NCBI GenBank assembly: GCA_036852015.1
Contig: JAANDG010000186.1
Coordinates: 62,001-126,000 of the forward strand
DNA: 64,000 nucleotides
Reading direction: 5' to 3'
Origin: Pelodera strongyloides
Lineage: Eukaryota > Nematoda > Chromadorea > Rhabditida > Rhabditidae
The translations under genes were made by a program, and so were the position numbers. This document shows, piece by piece, positions 13,507 to 24,738 of this stretch (its first letter is position 1; each line of letters starts with the position of its first letter). The notes beneath the pieces are model-generated. The model was not told the origin of the DNA, searched no databases, and saw only the letters and a list, made by a program, of their open reading frames with translations.

Positions 13507-13777
13507 AATTAATATATTCAAAGCCAAAGATGTACACCCTTTTCGGGAAAATGGGTTGTTTTTCAACGACAACTAGGTTATATCTCTGTCATTCATCATA
13601 CAGCAAATGTGCACAGTTGTGTAAACAACCCTAATATATACTGGTTATTGTTGTAGTAAAAATTTTTTTAAACAATAACAAAGAACCGTTCCATCAAGGG
13701 CTAATCAGAGTTCATTTTTTGTAAAGATAAATTTGGGTGAGCTCGACGCTCGACCAATTAAATACAAATAGTAGTAC

Positions 13778-16700
13778 CTGAAGCGGAACTATAGAAATGT
13801 TTAGATAGTTCGAAAACGAAGTGACAGTAAAAATTCTGATAATTACCAAATGACCTGAATAGAAAATTATTTGTTCGAAAAATTGAAGTATTTGATCTTG
13901 TAATCTACCTAAGCGAATTGTAGCAGATGAAAAGGGATTTTTAGATGCATCAAAACACGAGCGACGCAAGATACTTGGCTTTGGCACCCTAAATAAAAAA
14001 TCACTGCGAATAGAAAACGGGGTTGCGCAAGTCCCGAAAAAACAGACGACGAAGAAACATATAGTATAGTACTCCAGTCAGTGTAGATTGGGGGGATGAC
14101 AGGCTTACCTGCTTACCATGAAATATTATGGGTTTCGAAAAGATACAACGCACGAAAGTATTTTAGTTTATATGATGTATGAGTGAAATTCGTTAGTATT
14201 GGTCAAGGTCCCAGCTTCTGGGTGCATTTTCGTATCTTTCTTTTCTTTTCTGTTTGTTTTCCACTCTTTTAGAGAGAGAAACGCCAGCAGATGTATCTCT
14301 AACTCTTTCCTCTGAACCCTTTTTCTCTTCTCTCTCTGGATGTCTGCATCTCTGTCGCTATCCCCTCTCTCTTTTCTCTCCTTTCTCTCTATCTTCTCTC
14401 TATCTATATCCTCTCCTTTCTCTCTATCCCCCTCTACTATATTATCTTTCTTTCTCTGATATAAACAAGGACCCTGAAACCCTGAAAACACCGAATGTTT
14501 CTTTTTACGTTTGCCTAGGCAAAACAGCTGCTGTTTTCCCGTGCATGAGAACTTTTCCAGATTGGCGGAATAAAGTGAACTGATAGTTTAAAACTAGTGT
14601 ACATTTTTTAAAACTAGTGTACAAGTTGTAGCTAGCAGCGGTTTCCTGACCTTGCGATGAGTATTGTGTCTTAGTTTTGGCAATTTTGAGGTGAACTCAC
14701 CGGTAGGGTAGCTTTAGCTGTAGGTTCCAGGTGACAGCTCGTTCGAAGGCTTCAAACTTCAAGCTATTTCTTACGAACCGGAGCTCCTAGCCTTCTCTGA
14801 AGACCGACCATGAAGTTCGTCCTGTGCCGAGGATCTCAGCTATAATGTTACTCGTTTATCATGTTTTGTGTACGTATTCGATGAGCTTGCTAAAAAATTC
14901 TACATTTATTACTAATCAAAACATCGTAAAAAACATTTACCTACGTGATATATTCCATGTTCGTAACAAATGTTATGCTATGCTGTTATTTTAATTGGTG
15001 ACCGACTTCCTGGTTTCAGGACCACACGCGAAGTCTAATCATTATCAACGTGCACCTGATAAGTTTTTTTTTTACTTTTTTTGGACGAGTATTGTGTTTT
15101 GATCGGAGCACACCCAACATATTGCAGTGCATTTCAAGTGATTTGCAGCGATTGAAATTGTTCAAAGTATCACGTTTTCGTTCCAATTTTGATGTAGAAA
15201 GATGCAGAAAAATGGAGAGAATCTAGAATAAATTAGTTCATTGCTTTGTTGTTGTGAGTTTTGGGGTTTAATAATAATAATACATAGCAACGATTTATTG
15301 GTTATAATTCAACAGCATCCAATACCATCACATAAACAAATAAATATCGATAGAGCGTTGTTGTTGTTATGTTTAAATAAATAAATATTTTATATTCAAA
15401 GGTTTCAAATTTCATTTTCAAAGTGAGCTTATGACTTGTCCGTAGAGGTCCTGAGCTTATGGTGCCTTGGTAACATCTTGGAATGGGCATCACTGTCATT
15501 CGTCATATATTTTCTACACTTTACATCACCAGTTTAGTAATTTAGACTCCAGTAAACGGCCACGGCTTCAGTGTACCTCGCATTCCCATTTACTAGCTCA
15601 CGACAGTAAAATTGACTTTATCTTGTCCCATACTACCATTTTCATTTCGGAAGTTTCTAGCGAAAACCAAAGATCTTTTCCACTCAAAGTCTACTGAAAC
15701 TGTCTTCATTTTATCTCTTTCGTTGCCATGAATTCTTATAGCTTTTCCAATTGCATTTAAAGCATAAAAAGTGTTTCGACAAAAAGGTATTTGTGTGCGG
15801 GTGGTCTGAGCAGAACACACACTAGACAGAGACCACACACGTTGTTCTGAAACTGAGCAAATTATACTTATCACTTGCATGTACGGTAGTTTTTGCGACC
15901 TATTGGCAAGAAGACACGCTGGTTTCACTCTTTTCCATACTTGTAAAAAGGGAAATTAAGAAGGTTCAGGAACCAAACGTGGCACATTGTCATTTTATTT
16001 CAGTCACACATCATATGATGGTATTATAGATTATAGTAGATATAAGCTCCTTTGATGTTGTTTGATCGCTGAAGCACGGGACACACACACAAAAGTGGAA
16101 CAAAAATTATGAATCACATAAATTGTGAAACTCGTCGCAAGTAATGGTTCAGACACATGAAATGTTTATTTGATGAAAAATTTATGCAAAATGTGAAAGA
16201 TAATTTCAAAACAATACCGAGAAAAATGTTGGCTTCACACAGGGTCGTAATTGAGGCACGAAGGACCGAGTTTCGAACCCAGGATGCCCAAAAGCGCACT
16301 CCCATTTAACACTATAGTCCCGCACAGCATCTGGCGCGTACTGTGGTGTTGCGCCGCTCCAGAAAGGGTACCAAGTGTGCGCCGTATATAGGCCACTTGT
16401 TCGCCACATGAGCACTGGTCGTCCACGGCGCAACGGCGGAATTTCTTGGTTTTAATAAGTTCGAAGCGTTCTGCATAAACACACCCATTGGTTAAAGGGA
16501 TAGGTTCAACTCAAATCGCCCCTCTTTTTATTGGTTTTATTAATAATAGCACAAATATCATTCACAATGAGAATTAAATCAATCACAGAACAATACGCCT
16601 CGCAGAAGAAGCTTCCTTTATTGGAAACAGGTGATCGGAAGCCAAAAGCTAAACGCAAAAACTAATTCCGTACACAGATCGAGCGGGCTAATGGCAATTA

Positions 16701-17180
16701 GCCAAGTTACAAACTACATTCGGCAGGACATTATTTCCCACGGTGAATTATCATTTAATCCCACTTGGCCGAGTGTAGTTTGTAACTTGGCTAATTGCCA
16801 TTAGCCCGCTCGATCTGTGTACGGAATTAGTTTTTGCGTTTAGATTTTGGCTTCCGATCACCTGTTTCCAATAAAGGAAGCTTCTTCTGCGAGGCCTATT
16901 GTTCTGTGATTGACTTTATTCTCATTGTGAATGATATTTGTGCTATTATTAATAAAAACAATAAAAAGAGGGGTGATTTGAAATGAACCTATCCCTTTAA
17001 ATCATTTGGACGTGCATGGAATCACATAGCAAGATGCAGGTTTTCATGACGTTTTGCGGCCTGCGATATTGGCGAGCCAACAGCTGATATAACGGTCTTC
17101 AAGGTATTGAAGGCAACGTAAGGAACAGGCATGCGGATGAAATACACCGCTTGAGATACACCCATGAGAAGCTGAGCCTC
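13778..17180 (-). CDS. Three phase-compatible exons of an unidentified gene (possible F-box-associated relative)
   Basis: Exons 17180-17026, 14763-14701 and 13988-13778 have fair acceptors (TTTCAG, AAATAG, TTTAG) and join in one frame to about 142 residues. The first reads AVYFIRMPVPYVAFNTLKTV. The second ends WNLQLKLPYR. The third is hydrophobic and basic (RLQDQILQFFEQIIFYSGHL). The first resembles, by eye, the exon of the plus-strand F-box gene with SLSINVPFALNTEIVNELVK, suggesting an F-box-associated domain. No start, F-box or 3' end was found, so it may be a partial gene or a decaying copy. The 16492-17000 hairpin lies 25 bp past the first exon's donor. Confidence 0.38.
14335..14460. repeat. 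CT-rich microsatellite tract
   Basis: Imperfect TCTC-rich run in the second intron of the unidentified gene. Confidence 0.8.
16492..17000. repeat. Long TTAAAGGGATAGGTTC hairpin element, about 510 bp
   Basis: Inverted repeat with arms of about 240 bp. The left end TTAAAGGGATAGGTTCA is matched by TGAACCTATCCCTTTAA on the right. The arms are nearly identical, suggesting a young insertion or gene conversion. Confidence 0.9.
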
Positions 17181-17452
17181 CTGAAAGTGCTCAGTCTGTG
17201 TCTGTTTCCCTCTTTTCCATTTAACTTACCCTTTCACACTGTTTTTTTCACACATAAAGAGTTCAATCTATATGAAAATTGCCTGCCGTTGTGATACTTG
17301 ACGAAGAACTCGGTACAAGTAGTTTTCGCCATACAGATAACACAATTGGCCTGATCATTTTGCTTTCAGTCTTCTTTTGGAAAAGACAAAGAATTCCAGG
17401 GCCTGTGTGTATTTTTTTGGTACTTTGATTTGAGATGATCTTTGAGAACTTA

Positions 17453-17628
17453 TTAAAGCGAGATACCAGCCGGTTTTTGAAACACATCCGGTGCACCAAC
17501 ATTCTTATGCAACTTATGCAAATGACAATAAAATGAAAAATCGAGTAAATTCGAGCAAATTAGCATAAAAACGTAAGAATTCAGTTGTCTCAAAAATATT
17601 TCAAAAACCGGCCATTATTTCGCGTTAA
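17453..17628. repeat. TTAAAGCGAGATACC hairpin element
   Basis: Family of 9571, with CAGCCGGTTTTTGAAAC at the left and TTTCAAAAACCGGCC near the right end, bounded by TTAA. Confidence 0.85.
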
Positions 17629-18122
17629 GAATTTCAAAGTTCACAGCTCATCGGCAGCACAAGCTCAAAATTTATTACTCACATCCAAAAAGGAAAGTAT
17701 ATATTTAGTCAAGTAATAGCAAGTGGGTCGCGACTCTCTCTTTTCTATTGCTCTCTCTACTTACTCTTGCACGTACTGTATGTTCGGGGACTTGGGACAA
17801 AAATGAGATATCTAAACGAGTGCTTGAGCTTATAATTTGACATTGGAATCGTATTTGACAGTGTATTTTTTCACACTTGTTGAAAAAAAGAAAACAATCG
17901 CGAAGTGAGCCCTTTCTTTCAAATGCTTTGTCGTTTTGCACATTCATTACATAATTATTGCCTTTAGTCAAGGCTGCAAGTCGAAAGTATTCAATTAGAA
18001 AAAGAACAATCCTCTTTTTTTCTCCCTGATTAGCAGCTTGTCTTCTTCAATTGTCATCAAAATGAAAGATATCAGATCATCCTTAAACAAACAGTTCGCA
18101 CAAAAACGGGGTCGCTTTCTCA

Positions 18123-18127
<5 letters not shown>

Positions 18128-18173
<46 letters not shown>

Positions 18174-18668
18174 CTCTCTCTCTCTCCTCTCTCTCGCTCT
18201 CTCTCTATCGAGAAATTCCTTCAAGCTCTTAATCAAATATTAGGAAAGGATCAGCTGTTTTCTAGCTGATAATCAAGATCCTTAGCGGAAAATTGTGATA
18301 AATTACAATATCTGTTGGCGCCAGAACGTCGCGGTTTTTTATTTCGGTTTAAGGAGATTTTTGGCTGAAATTCCGAAAACCCGACATATTTCCAATACCG
18401 GACGGTGGTGTTTTATCCAGTTGCGCGCGAACTCTCTCTCCCGCTCTGTCTTTCATTCCTCTCTATTTATCTCTCTCCATCTTTCTCTCCCTCACTCTCT
18501 TTCAATCTCTCTCTCTATCTGGTGTCTCTCTTGGTTCATTCACCTCTTCTCTCTGTCCAGTTATCTATCAATCTATAAATCTCTCTCCGAACCTCGCTCA
18601 TCTCTCTCTCTCTATCTGAAGTTCGCTCATCTCTCTCTCTGAAGCTCTCTCTCTCTCTCGCTTCTCTC

Positions 18669-18720
<52 letters not shown>

Positions 18721-18732
18721 TTCTCTCTCTTC
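18128..18732. repeat. Two CT-microsatellite blocks
   Basis: Near-perfect (CT)n lies at about 18128-18205 and 18640-18732, with imperfect CT between 18430 and 18640. The rest of 17629-19189 shows no convincing exon. Confidence 0.85.
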
Positions 18733-19189
18733 CCCTTACCTTAATCCAAGGCTCCAAGGAAACAAAGCCAGATATTGCCGCCTGTTCCGCTATTATTCTA
18801 AGGGAAACACTTTTCCGATAAACGATACGCGACATCGGTTCGGCGAAATCGAAATTTGTCGAACAATATAAAAACGATCGCCGCCGGGAAAGATCGGCAC
18901 CCAATTATTTGAATTAGAGCTATTTTAGCCCTAGCACCTATTTAGCTCCTTTGCCTGATCCTGAAATTAGGACTACGGTAGATTGCGCAGCTTACACTTA
19001 TTTACACATTGGCTATATTTAATACATGTGCTGTTTTCTTTTTTCCCAGTAGAGTACGTCTGTAAGAGACGTTTTACGGTACACTTTCCCCATCAGTTTA
19101 TTACCCTATGCCTTTAAACAATACGCTTATTACTTTATTACAGCAGTCAGTGTCTTACAGTATTACTTGACTAACTCGCTTCTTACAGT

Positions 19190-22100
19190 ATGTCAGTAGC
19201 TGGTGCGTCGGCTGGCGCTCTAGCCTTCTCCGGAGTGACTCTGGTGGTCTCACTTCTGGCTGCTGCCTCCATCTATAATGATGTGAACTCCATTTGGAAC
19301 GAGCTTGACAATGAAATGGTTAGATCATTTCTTATTTAAAGCGGTTCGGCACGTGGTTTGAACCGAATACTGAAAAACTATATTTATTATATGCAATTTT
19401 TGTGCCGTTCTGCGGTTTCGGATTGTTTATCGATATAAAATCTATACTTAAGCGCAGAACGTTGTGTTTCATTAGTAATGTATAAAGAAACTTTCAAGGA
19501 GAAAATAATTTACTAATAAGTAAGTGGGAAGCATACATTTTTGATGTGAGCCGAATCATCGTCTTTCCTTGACTTCAAGAGGTTCTTGACGACATTAATG
19601 AGTTTTTAGCAAAAATATACAAATTTGTCCTAATTGTAATTATCTATTTATCTTAGGAAAGCTTCAAGTCTCTTAGCGATGACTTATGGTCCAACCTGAT
19701 GGAGATGGGCGGTGGAACACCCTCAACACGTCAGAGAAGGGAATCATACGGAGGGTGAGCAATTAGCTGATCATTACGGCTACAGTATGACTGATTAATT
19801 ACTTGCAGTTACGTAACAGAGCTCCACAAAGAGGATCAGGGGTGGAAAAACGTTTCTGTTAGACAGCTATAGAACTACAGACACACATAATCACACGGAA
19901 AGTGTAGGGCCGAAAACATTGTATTAAAAAAGAAGTAAATAAAGTAACAGTATTACAAAGGCAGTGTTATCGATAGATAAAGTGTATCATGTTCTTTAAC
20001 ATCATAACTGGTAACCCCCCCCCCCCCCCTGATCGTATACGAGGTGCTGTACTTGGGTCTCATCGTACGAATAAAAAAGAGTACGAACACAAGAAAGAGA
20101 GAAAATAGAGTACAAAGAAGGACAATATCAAAGGGGATATAATAATAATTTCCAGTTACGGAGCTACTGGCCAACAGCCTGCCGCACCCAGTGGTGGAGG
20201 CTACGGAGGTTATGGAGCTGTGCCTCCTGGACCAGGAGGACCTGCTGGACCCAACGGACCCTTCGGACCCGGAGATTTCCCCGGAGGAGGACCCGGAAAT
20301 ACCCCCGGAGGTCCTGGAGGACCCACATCTGGTTGGTTTACATATTATTTTATTGTTCATTTATCTTTTGTATACGTTTAAAACGGCATCTCTTCGCATT
20401 TTCAGTTGTTCTGGTTAAAAAAAAGAAACTGGCATTTAGGCACTATGCCCAAGCGAAAACCTAAATCTGCGCTTATATTTGTGAATTTACATGCCGTACA
20501 TGTATGGCAGAGCGAGCACACCGCTGAGCACTGGTGTGCACACCGCTGAGCGCTGGGCGTGGTCATATGAGCGCAGAGCTGCGCGACTACGCATAACACG
20601 TTTGGCGACGCGAAAAGCGCTTGCATTCGCAGTTTATCTTTAGTTATATGAATAGAGATAATGTATGATATGGACGATTTTCAAGGTGGACCCGGAGGAC
20701 CTGGAGGCAGCAACGGAGGCGGACCTCAATGCTCGTGCAATGCTGAGAATACTTGCCCCGCTGGACCCGCTGGACCTGGTGGAGATGCTGGACCCAATGG
20801 ACTTGACGGACTTGACGGAAAGGTAAAGATAAGCGGTGCTTTTTCGTTATGTGGCGTCATTATGACGTCATTGGACATGTATGAATCTCCAAGTGTGCTC
20901 ACACATATACACAAATTTACATAATTATACAATAGTTTTATTTTTTATGCTGAAAAACATCTTGTTTGTTTTTTTGGGCGTGCTTGATTTCCTTCAAAAC
21001 TAGTAGAAACACATTTTGTTGGGTGCAATTAAACTTATGAAGAGCACTGTAGTACGCACAATTGACAACCAAACGTGAACTAAAAGTGGTTTAGCTAAGT
21101 GTAAGTGGTAGATCGCTTGCTTTCCATGCGAGATGTCAAGGGTTCTACTCCACTAACCTCTATACAAATTCATCTATAATTAGGACGGAGTTCCCGGAGT
21201 GGATGCTGAGGACGTTCCCAATACTCCTCCCACAACCGCTTGCTTCAACTGCCCTGTCGGACCTCCCGGACCTCCCGGAACCGACGGACAGCCTGGTATG
21301 CGTGGACCTCGTGGTGGACGTGGACAACCTGGTGGCCCAGGACGCGATGGAAACCCTGGAATGCCCGGAGAGATGGGACCACCTGGAGCTCCCGGTGACG
21401 ATGGACATCCCGGAGAACCCGGAAAGCGTGGAGATGATGGTATGCTAATTTCAACTTTTTTTTCTCAAAGTTGATGTTCAGTCCAACTCCACTCCCATTT
21501 GGTCTAGCGAAGTGAACCGATAACACAAAGCCGCTGAGCTCGATTCCCGCTCGTTCGCAATTATGAGACTAGGAATAATTATCACTGTTCCCTTTTCAGC
21601 CCAGAAACCAATTGGCCGAGTTGGACCTCGTGGACAATCAGGAGAAGCTGGACCCGAAGGACCCTCTGGCGACGCCGGAACCCCTGCCCCAGCTGGAAAG
21701 GAAGGACCTCCCGGAGAGCTTGGACCCGAGGGGTTGGTCAACACAACCGTTCTTTGTTTGAAGACTAGTTTTGAATGACTGGAAGAACAGAAGCGCCATT
21801 TTGCAGATATTAAAGCCTAATAGTAAATAGAAGTAAGGTAAAGTTGTACAATATGGATGAGCAGAGAAGAGAACTTAGGCCCAGTTTCTGTCCAAGGATA
21901 TAGATTGAGCACGCTTTTTGGGCCTTACCGCCTTATCATGAGAATAAAAACTTAAGCCAAGCCTAAGCCTAAGCCTAAACCTAAATCACATTTATCAGAT
22001 ATCCTGGTGCCGCTGGACCCGACGGAGAGGAAGGACCCGAGGGACCTGGAGGAAACCCCGGAGATGACGCTGAGTACTGCCCTTGCCCACCTAGAGATGG

Positions 22101-22335
22101 AGGAGTTGGTGGCGGTAACGGCGGTAACGGAGGAAACGGACACGGAAACGGCGGTAACGGATACGATAACGGCGCTAACGGCGGTAACGGACACGGAAAC
22201 GGTGGCGCTAGCGGTGACTATGGAAGCAACGGAGGCGGTAACGGTGGAAGTAACGGTGGAGCTAGCGGAGGATACCCTGCTGGAAACCATGGAGGTAACG
22301 GTGGATCCAACGGAGGATACCGCAGAAAGCACTAA
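19190..22335 (+). CDS. Cuticle collagen with a Gly/Asn-rich C-terminal tail
   Basis: Seven exons (19190-19318, 19657-19754, 20156-20331, 20686-20822, 21184-21439, 21600-21732 and 21999-22335) give 421 residues. An N-terminal hydrophobic segment ([19 protein letters not shown]) is followed by the conserved NC region and a subtilisin-like cleavage site RQRR. Gly-X-Y blocks follow, interrupted by Cys motifs [14 protein letters not shown] and YCPCPPR, as in secreted nematode cuticle collagens that form disulfide-linked trimers in the exoskeleton. The last 75 or so residues are an imperfect GGNGG repeat, not the usual short end. The start follows a CAG that could be a cis or trans-splice acceptor. 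An AATAAA lies 71 bp after the stop. The second collagen downstream has the same exon plan, so the two look like tandem paralogues. Confidence 0.93.
21091..21160 (+). pseudogene. tRNA-Gly-like sequence in a collagen intron
   Basis: A box-like TAAGTGGTAGA, a 5-bp stem with loop TTTCCAT (anticodon TCC) and a B box with a changed base (GGTTCTACTCC) sit in the fourth intron. The acceptor stem does not pair well. It is read as a decayed tRNA or the head of a tRNA-derived SINE. Confidence 0.5.
21961..21984. repeat. Interstitial telomeric repeat, degenerate (GCCTAA)n
   Basis: Three perfect GCCTAA units and one ACCTAA lie just before the acceptor of the last collagen exon. Confidence 0.8.
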
Positions 22336-22405
22336 GAATAAGCAATGCAGATGCTTCGTCCGAACGGATGTTTTATGTAAAGATCATATTTTACTAAGAA
22401 AGAAC

Positions 22406-22411
22406 AATAAA
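22406..22411 (+). other. Poly(A) signal of the first collagen
   Basis: AATAAA lies 71 bp after the TAA stop at 22333-22335. Confidence 0.8.
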
Positions 22412-22938
22412 GTTTGTATATTACATCATTTGATTTTTTACGTGATTTGTTGAATGAATACACAAACAGCAAAACCATACAACGTTGTCACAAATCCATA
22501 TGTGATACAGAAACATTTTATTAGTGCTGAAAAAAAAACCGGAAATGTACAGATATCAGTATCAGTATCAGTATCTTTCATTCAACCTTTAGGCTAGGCG
22601 TTGTTGTACGAAATATATCCGAATGCTTTAACCATTTTACAGAAGGTGTACCCATGCATCTAAATTTATTATTATTATCAATCGGGCTAAGCGCCGTTTC
22701 TACTTTCCGGCCCCCGCTTGTAAAATAGTAGCAGTCGTGTTGAACTTTTGGGCATTATGGAAAGCTCGCCCTGTACTACGTTGCGCTGACGAAACTTGGA
22801 ATACAAGCCGCGTGGAAATGGTGTGCAAAATGCATTTGGCAACGTGATGGTTGCGTTATCGTTGCCGCTTGCACAGTTGCCCAGTTTCTCGTTGTGCACG
22901 CGTTATGTTTATGTGCCGTTTTTAGTTCTCTGTGCGTT
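22412..22938. other. Intergenic between first collagen and sPLA2 gene
   Basis: A short (TATCAG)n run lies at 22552-22574. A minus-strand open frame at 22687-22899 has no ATG or plausible acceptor and was not called. Confidence 0.5.
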
Positions 22939-23487
22939 CTAGACCTTGGCAGTGCATCGGAACTGAACTACTGAACAAACTAGTTCTAGAGCGTGACGTA
23001 CATCATACAAACATACAAACTTTACATAATACTATTATTATTATCACCTGACACTTCAAATTCCATCCTGCGGCCGTAAACAGACATGAGCAAAAAGAAT
23101 CATCGCATTTTGCTCGACCCTTTTGATTATCGTAGCATCTATCGTGTACAATACAACATTTATCGAACGCAGCTGAAACAAATCACATATCTGGGAGGCG
23201 ATTTACATACACCCAATGGTTAACCCAGCAAAGTTATAGTTAGATTGGCATTATCTAATTGCATTAATGGGCACAGAAATTTCACGTAAGATCATGAATT
23301 TTTCTAAAAATAATAAGCCACAAAATATAAATTATATAAACTAACCAACGCGCGCCATTGTTCCGCACTCCGTTTTTGTGGCCTTTTCTGCCACTTGATT
23401 TTGTTGTTTACTAGCTCCACAGTTGAAACATTGGACAATTGTAATTGTAGAAATAACGATGACAAAGCAAATCAGCACTTTGGACAT
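22939..23487 (-). CDS. Small secreted phospholipase A2-like protein
   Basis: The key exon (23172-23048) encodes KCCIVHDRCYDNQKG then KCDDSFCSCL. CCxxHDxCY is the catalytic His-Asp motif of secreted phospholipase A2, which cleaves the sn-2 ester of phospholipids with calcium; the following Cys pattern matches the nematode sPLA2 type. The first exon (23487-23346) starts MSK, just after a TTTCAG that may be a trans-splice site. It gives a signal peptide and an ECGT motif, where the calcium loop begins. An 18-nt micro-exon (23303-23286) and a short last exon (22962-22939, ending CTAKV) complete a 102-residue model in phase, but both are tentative; nematode relatives are usually longer. It lies antisense between the two collagens and starts 1.25 kb from the second one, head to head. 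Enzyme family confident, gene ends not. Confidence 0.72.
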
Positions 23488-24738
23488 TCTGAAATAAATT
23501 AAGTTTGCATTTTGGCAAGAGACTGTTCGAAGTCACCACTTTAAAGAAAAGGAGGAGGCTCACGAAAAATACACACTCTAACCTCTAACGGTCTAACGAA
23601 AAATAATGGTTTTGAAACATCTGCAGGCAGCTGTATTCCCACGTAAATTACTGCGCTAATCTGCGCTAATACTGCTGTTTGTGGGCGTGACATGGACCTA
23701 TTGAAGCTTGCTTAGGCTACACTTATATGAAGGACGAGCCCATGTTTTTATTCTTTATTTCGCTTATTTTCAGGCGCAAATAATTCAGTTCCTATTTTTA
23801 ACCCTACAAAATACGTTAGTTAAGCAAACAAAAATCTCAGCACAGATATGTGTTCAAGCTATACACGAATCCCTTCAGAGTGTTTTTAAATAAAGGTCAA
23901 ACAATTTGTATGAACAGTTGGACGACCCAGAAATAAAATTTATTATGGGTCCCATTGCTCAAAATAAAGTGGAAATGATGGTTGTAGTATAGTATAATAG
24001 AGCGGAATAGCGGAAGTTAGATTTTCTATTGTTCGCATACAGCTTTCGTGAGTTGTAGTGGGTCTCCAGTGTTTTTGCGGGTTCGAACAAATAGATCAAT
24101 ATATGTGGAAGATTTTAGTGTTATGCAAAACAACTTTATATCTACGTTTAGCAAATTCTACAGGACCCCTGTATATAACGTTTTACGTGCTTCTGAGCAT
24201 TTAGCCGCAAAATGGTACGCTGCACGAGGTTTCTGAGGCAATAATTCTTCCTCTAAAACAGCATATGTGCAAGGTGCTATCTATGACTAGGAACTCCTTA
24301 GAACTAGTCTGGAATCCATTGCAAGGCGGTCTTGATGTAGCCTCAAATACAACCAAGGCCAGTAAAATCTACGGAAAGGCATTCATGACCCCTGTGAGTT
24401 AAACGGCTGGCATAACTTGCGAGACGGATCGAAACACGGCACAGCCTATTTAAGCACGCCCGAACTTGTCAAACGCTGCCTTTGATGTCACTCTTGACTT
24501 GACACTTTCACTTTTTTTATGCATACGTTTTTTCAAGTATTATATTATATAGATACATATATAACAGAAATCACAGACTGCAACGTTATGCGTAACAAAA
24601 TATCATAATTTGCAAGTTTTATTTATTTTATAATGCTTATCTGTGGGTGTCCACGTAAGTAAACATAAGATTTGTATCAATGTACTGTTTATTTTGGAAT
24701 ATAATGAACTTCAAAAAATAATAAAGTAATTTTTCCAC
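23488..24738. other. Divergent intergenic region between sPLA2 and second collagen
   Basis: No exon or large repeat is seen. By position it should hold the promoters of both divergent genes; no specific element can be named. The last 120 bp before the collagen ATG are AT-rich. Confidence 0.5.

Larger units (their letters stand above)
9312..13777. other. Gene-poor, repeat-rich interval
   Basis: No exon with good splice sites and coding character is found on either strand. Besides the listed hairpins there are AT-rich stretches and decayed hairpin ends near 10470-10560 and 12395-12540. A four-copy 9-bp tandem (CTGGGTGTG) lies at 10001-10039. Confidence 0.5.

Noticed and set aside
15593..15928. 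Minus-strand frame of 111 codons
   Set aside because: It lies in an intron that joins in phase without it, with no convincing splice sites or family motif.
18536..18904. Minus-strand frame of about 120 codons ending at a good GTAAGG donor
   Set aside because: It has no ATG at its start and no acceptor, and its other end is CT/GA microsatellite. It could be a first exon, but nothing links to it.
22687..22899. Minus-strand frame next to the sPLA2 gene
   Set aside because: A stop lies just upstream, there is no ATG, and no acceptor in phase; not a usable sPLA2 exon.
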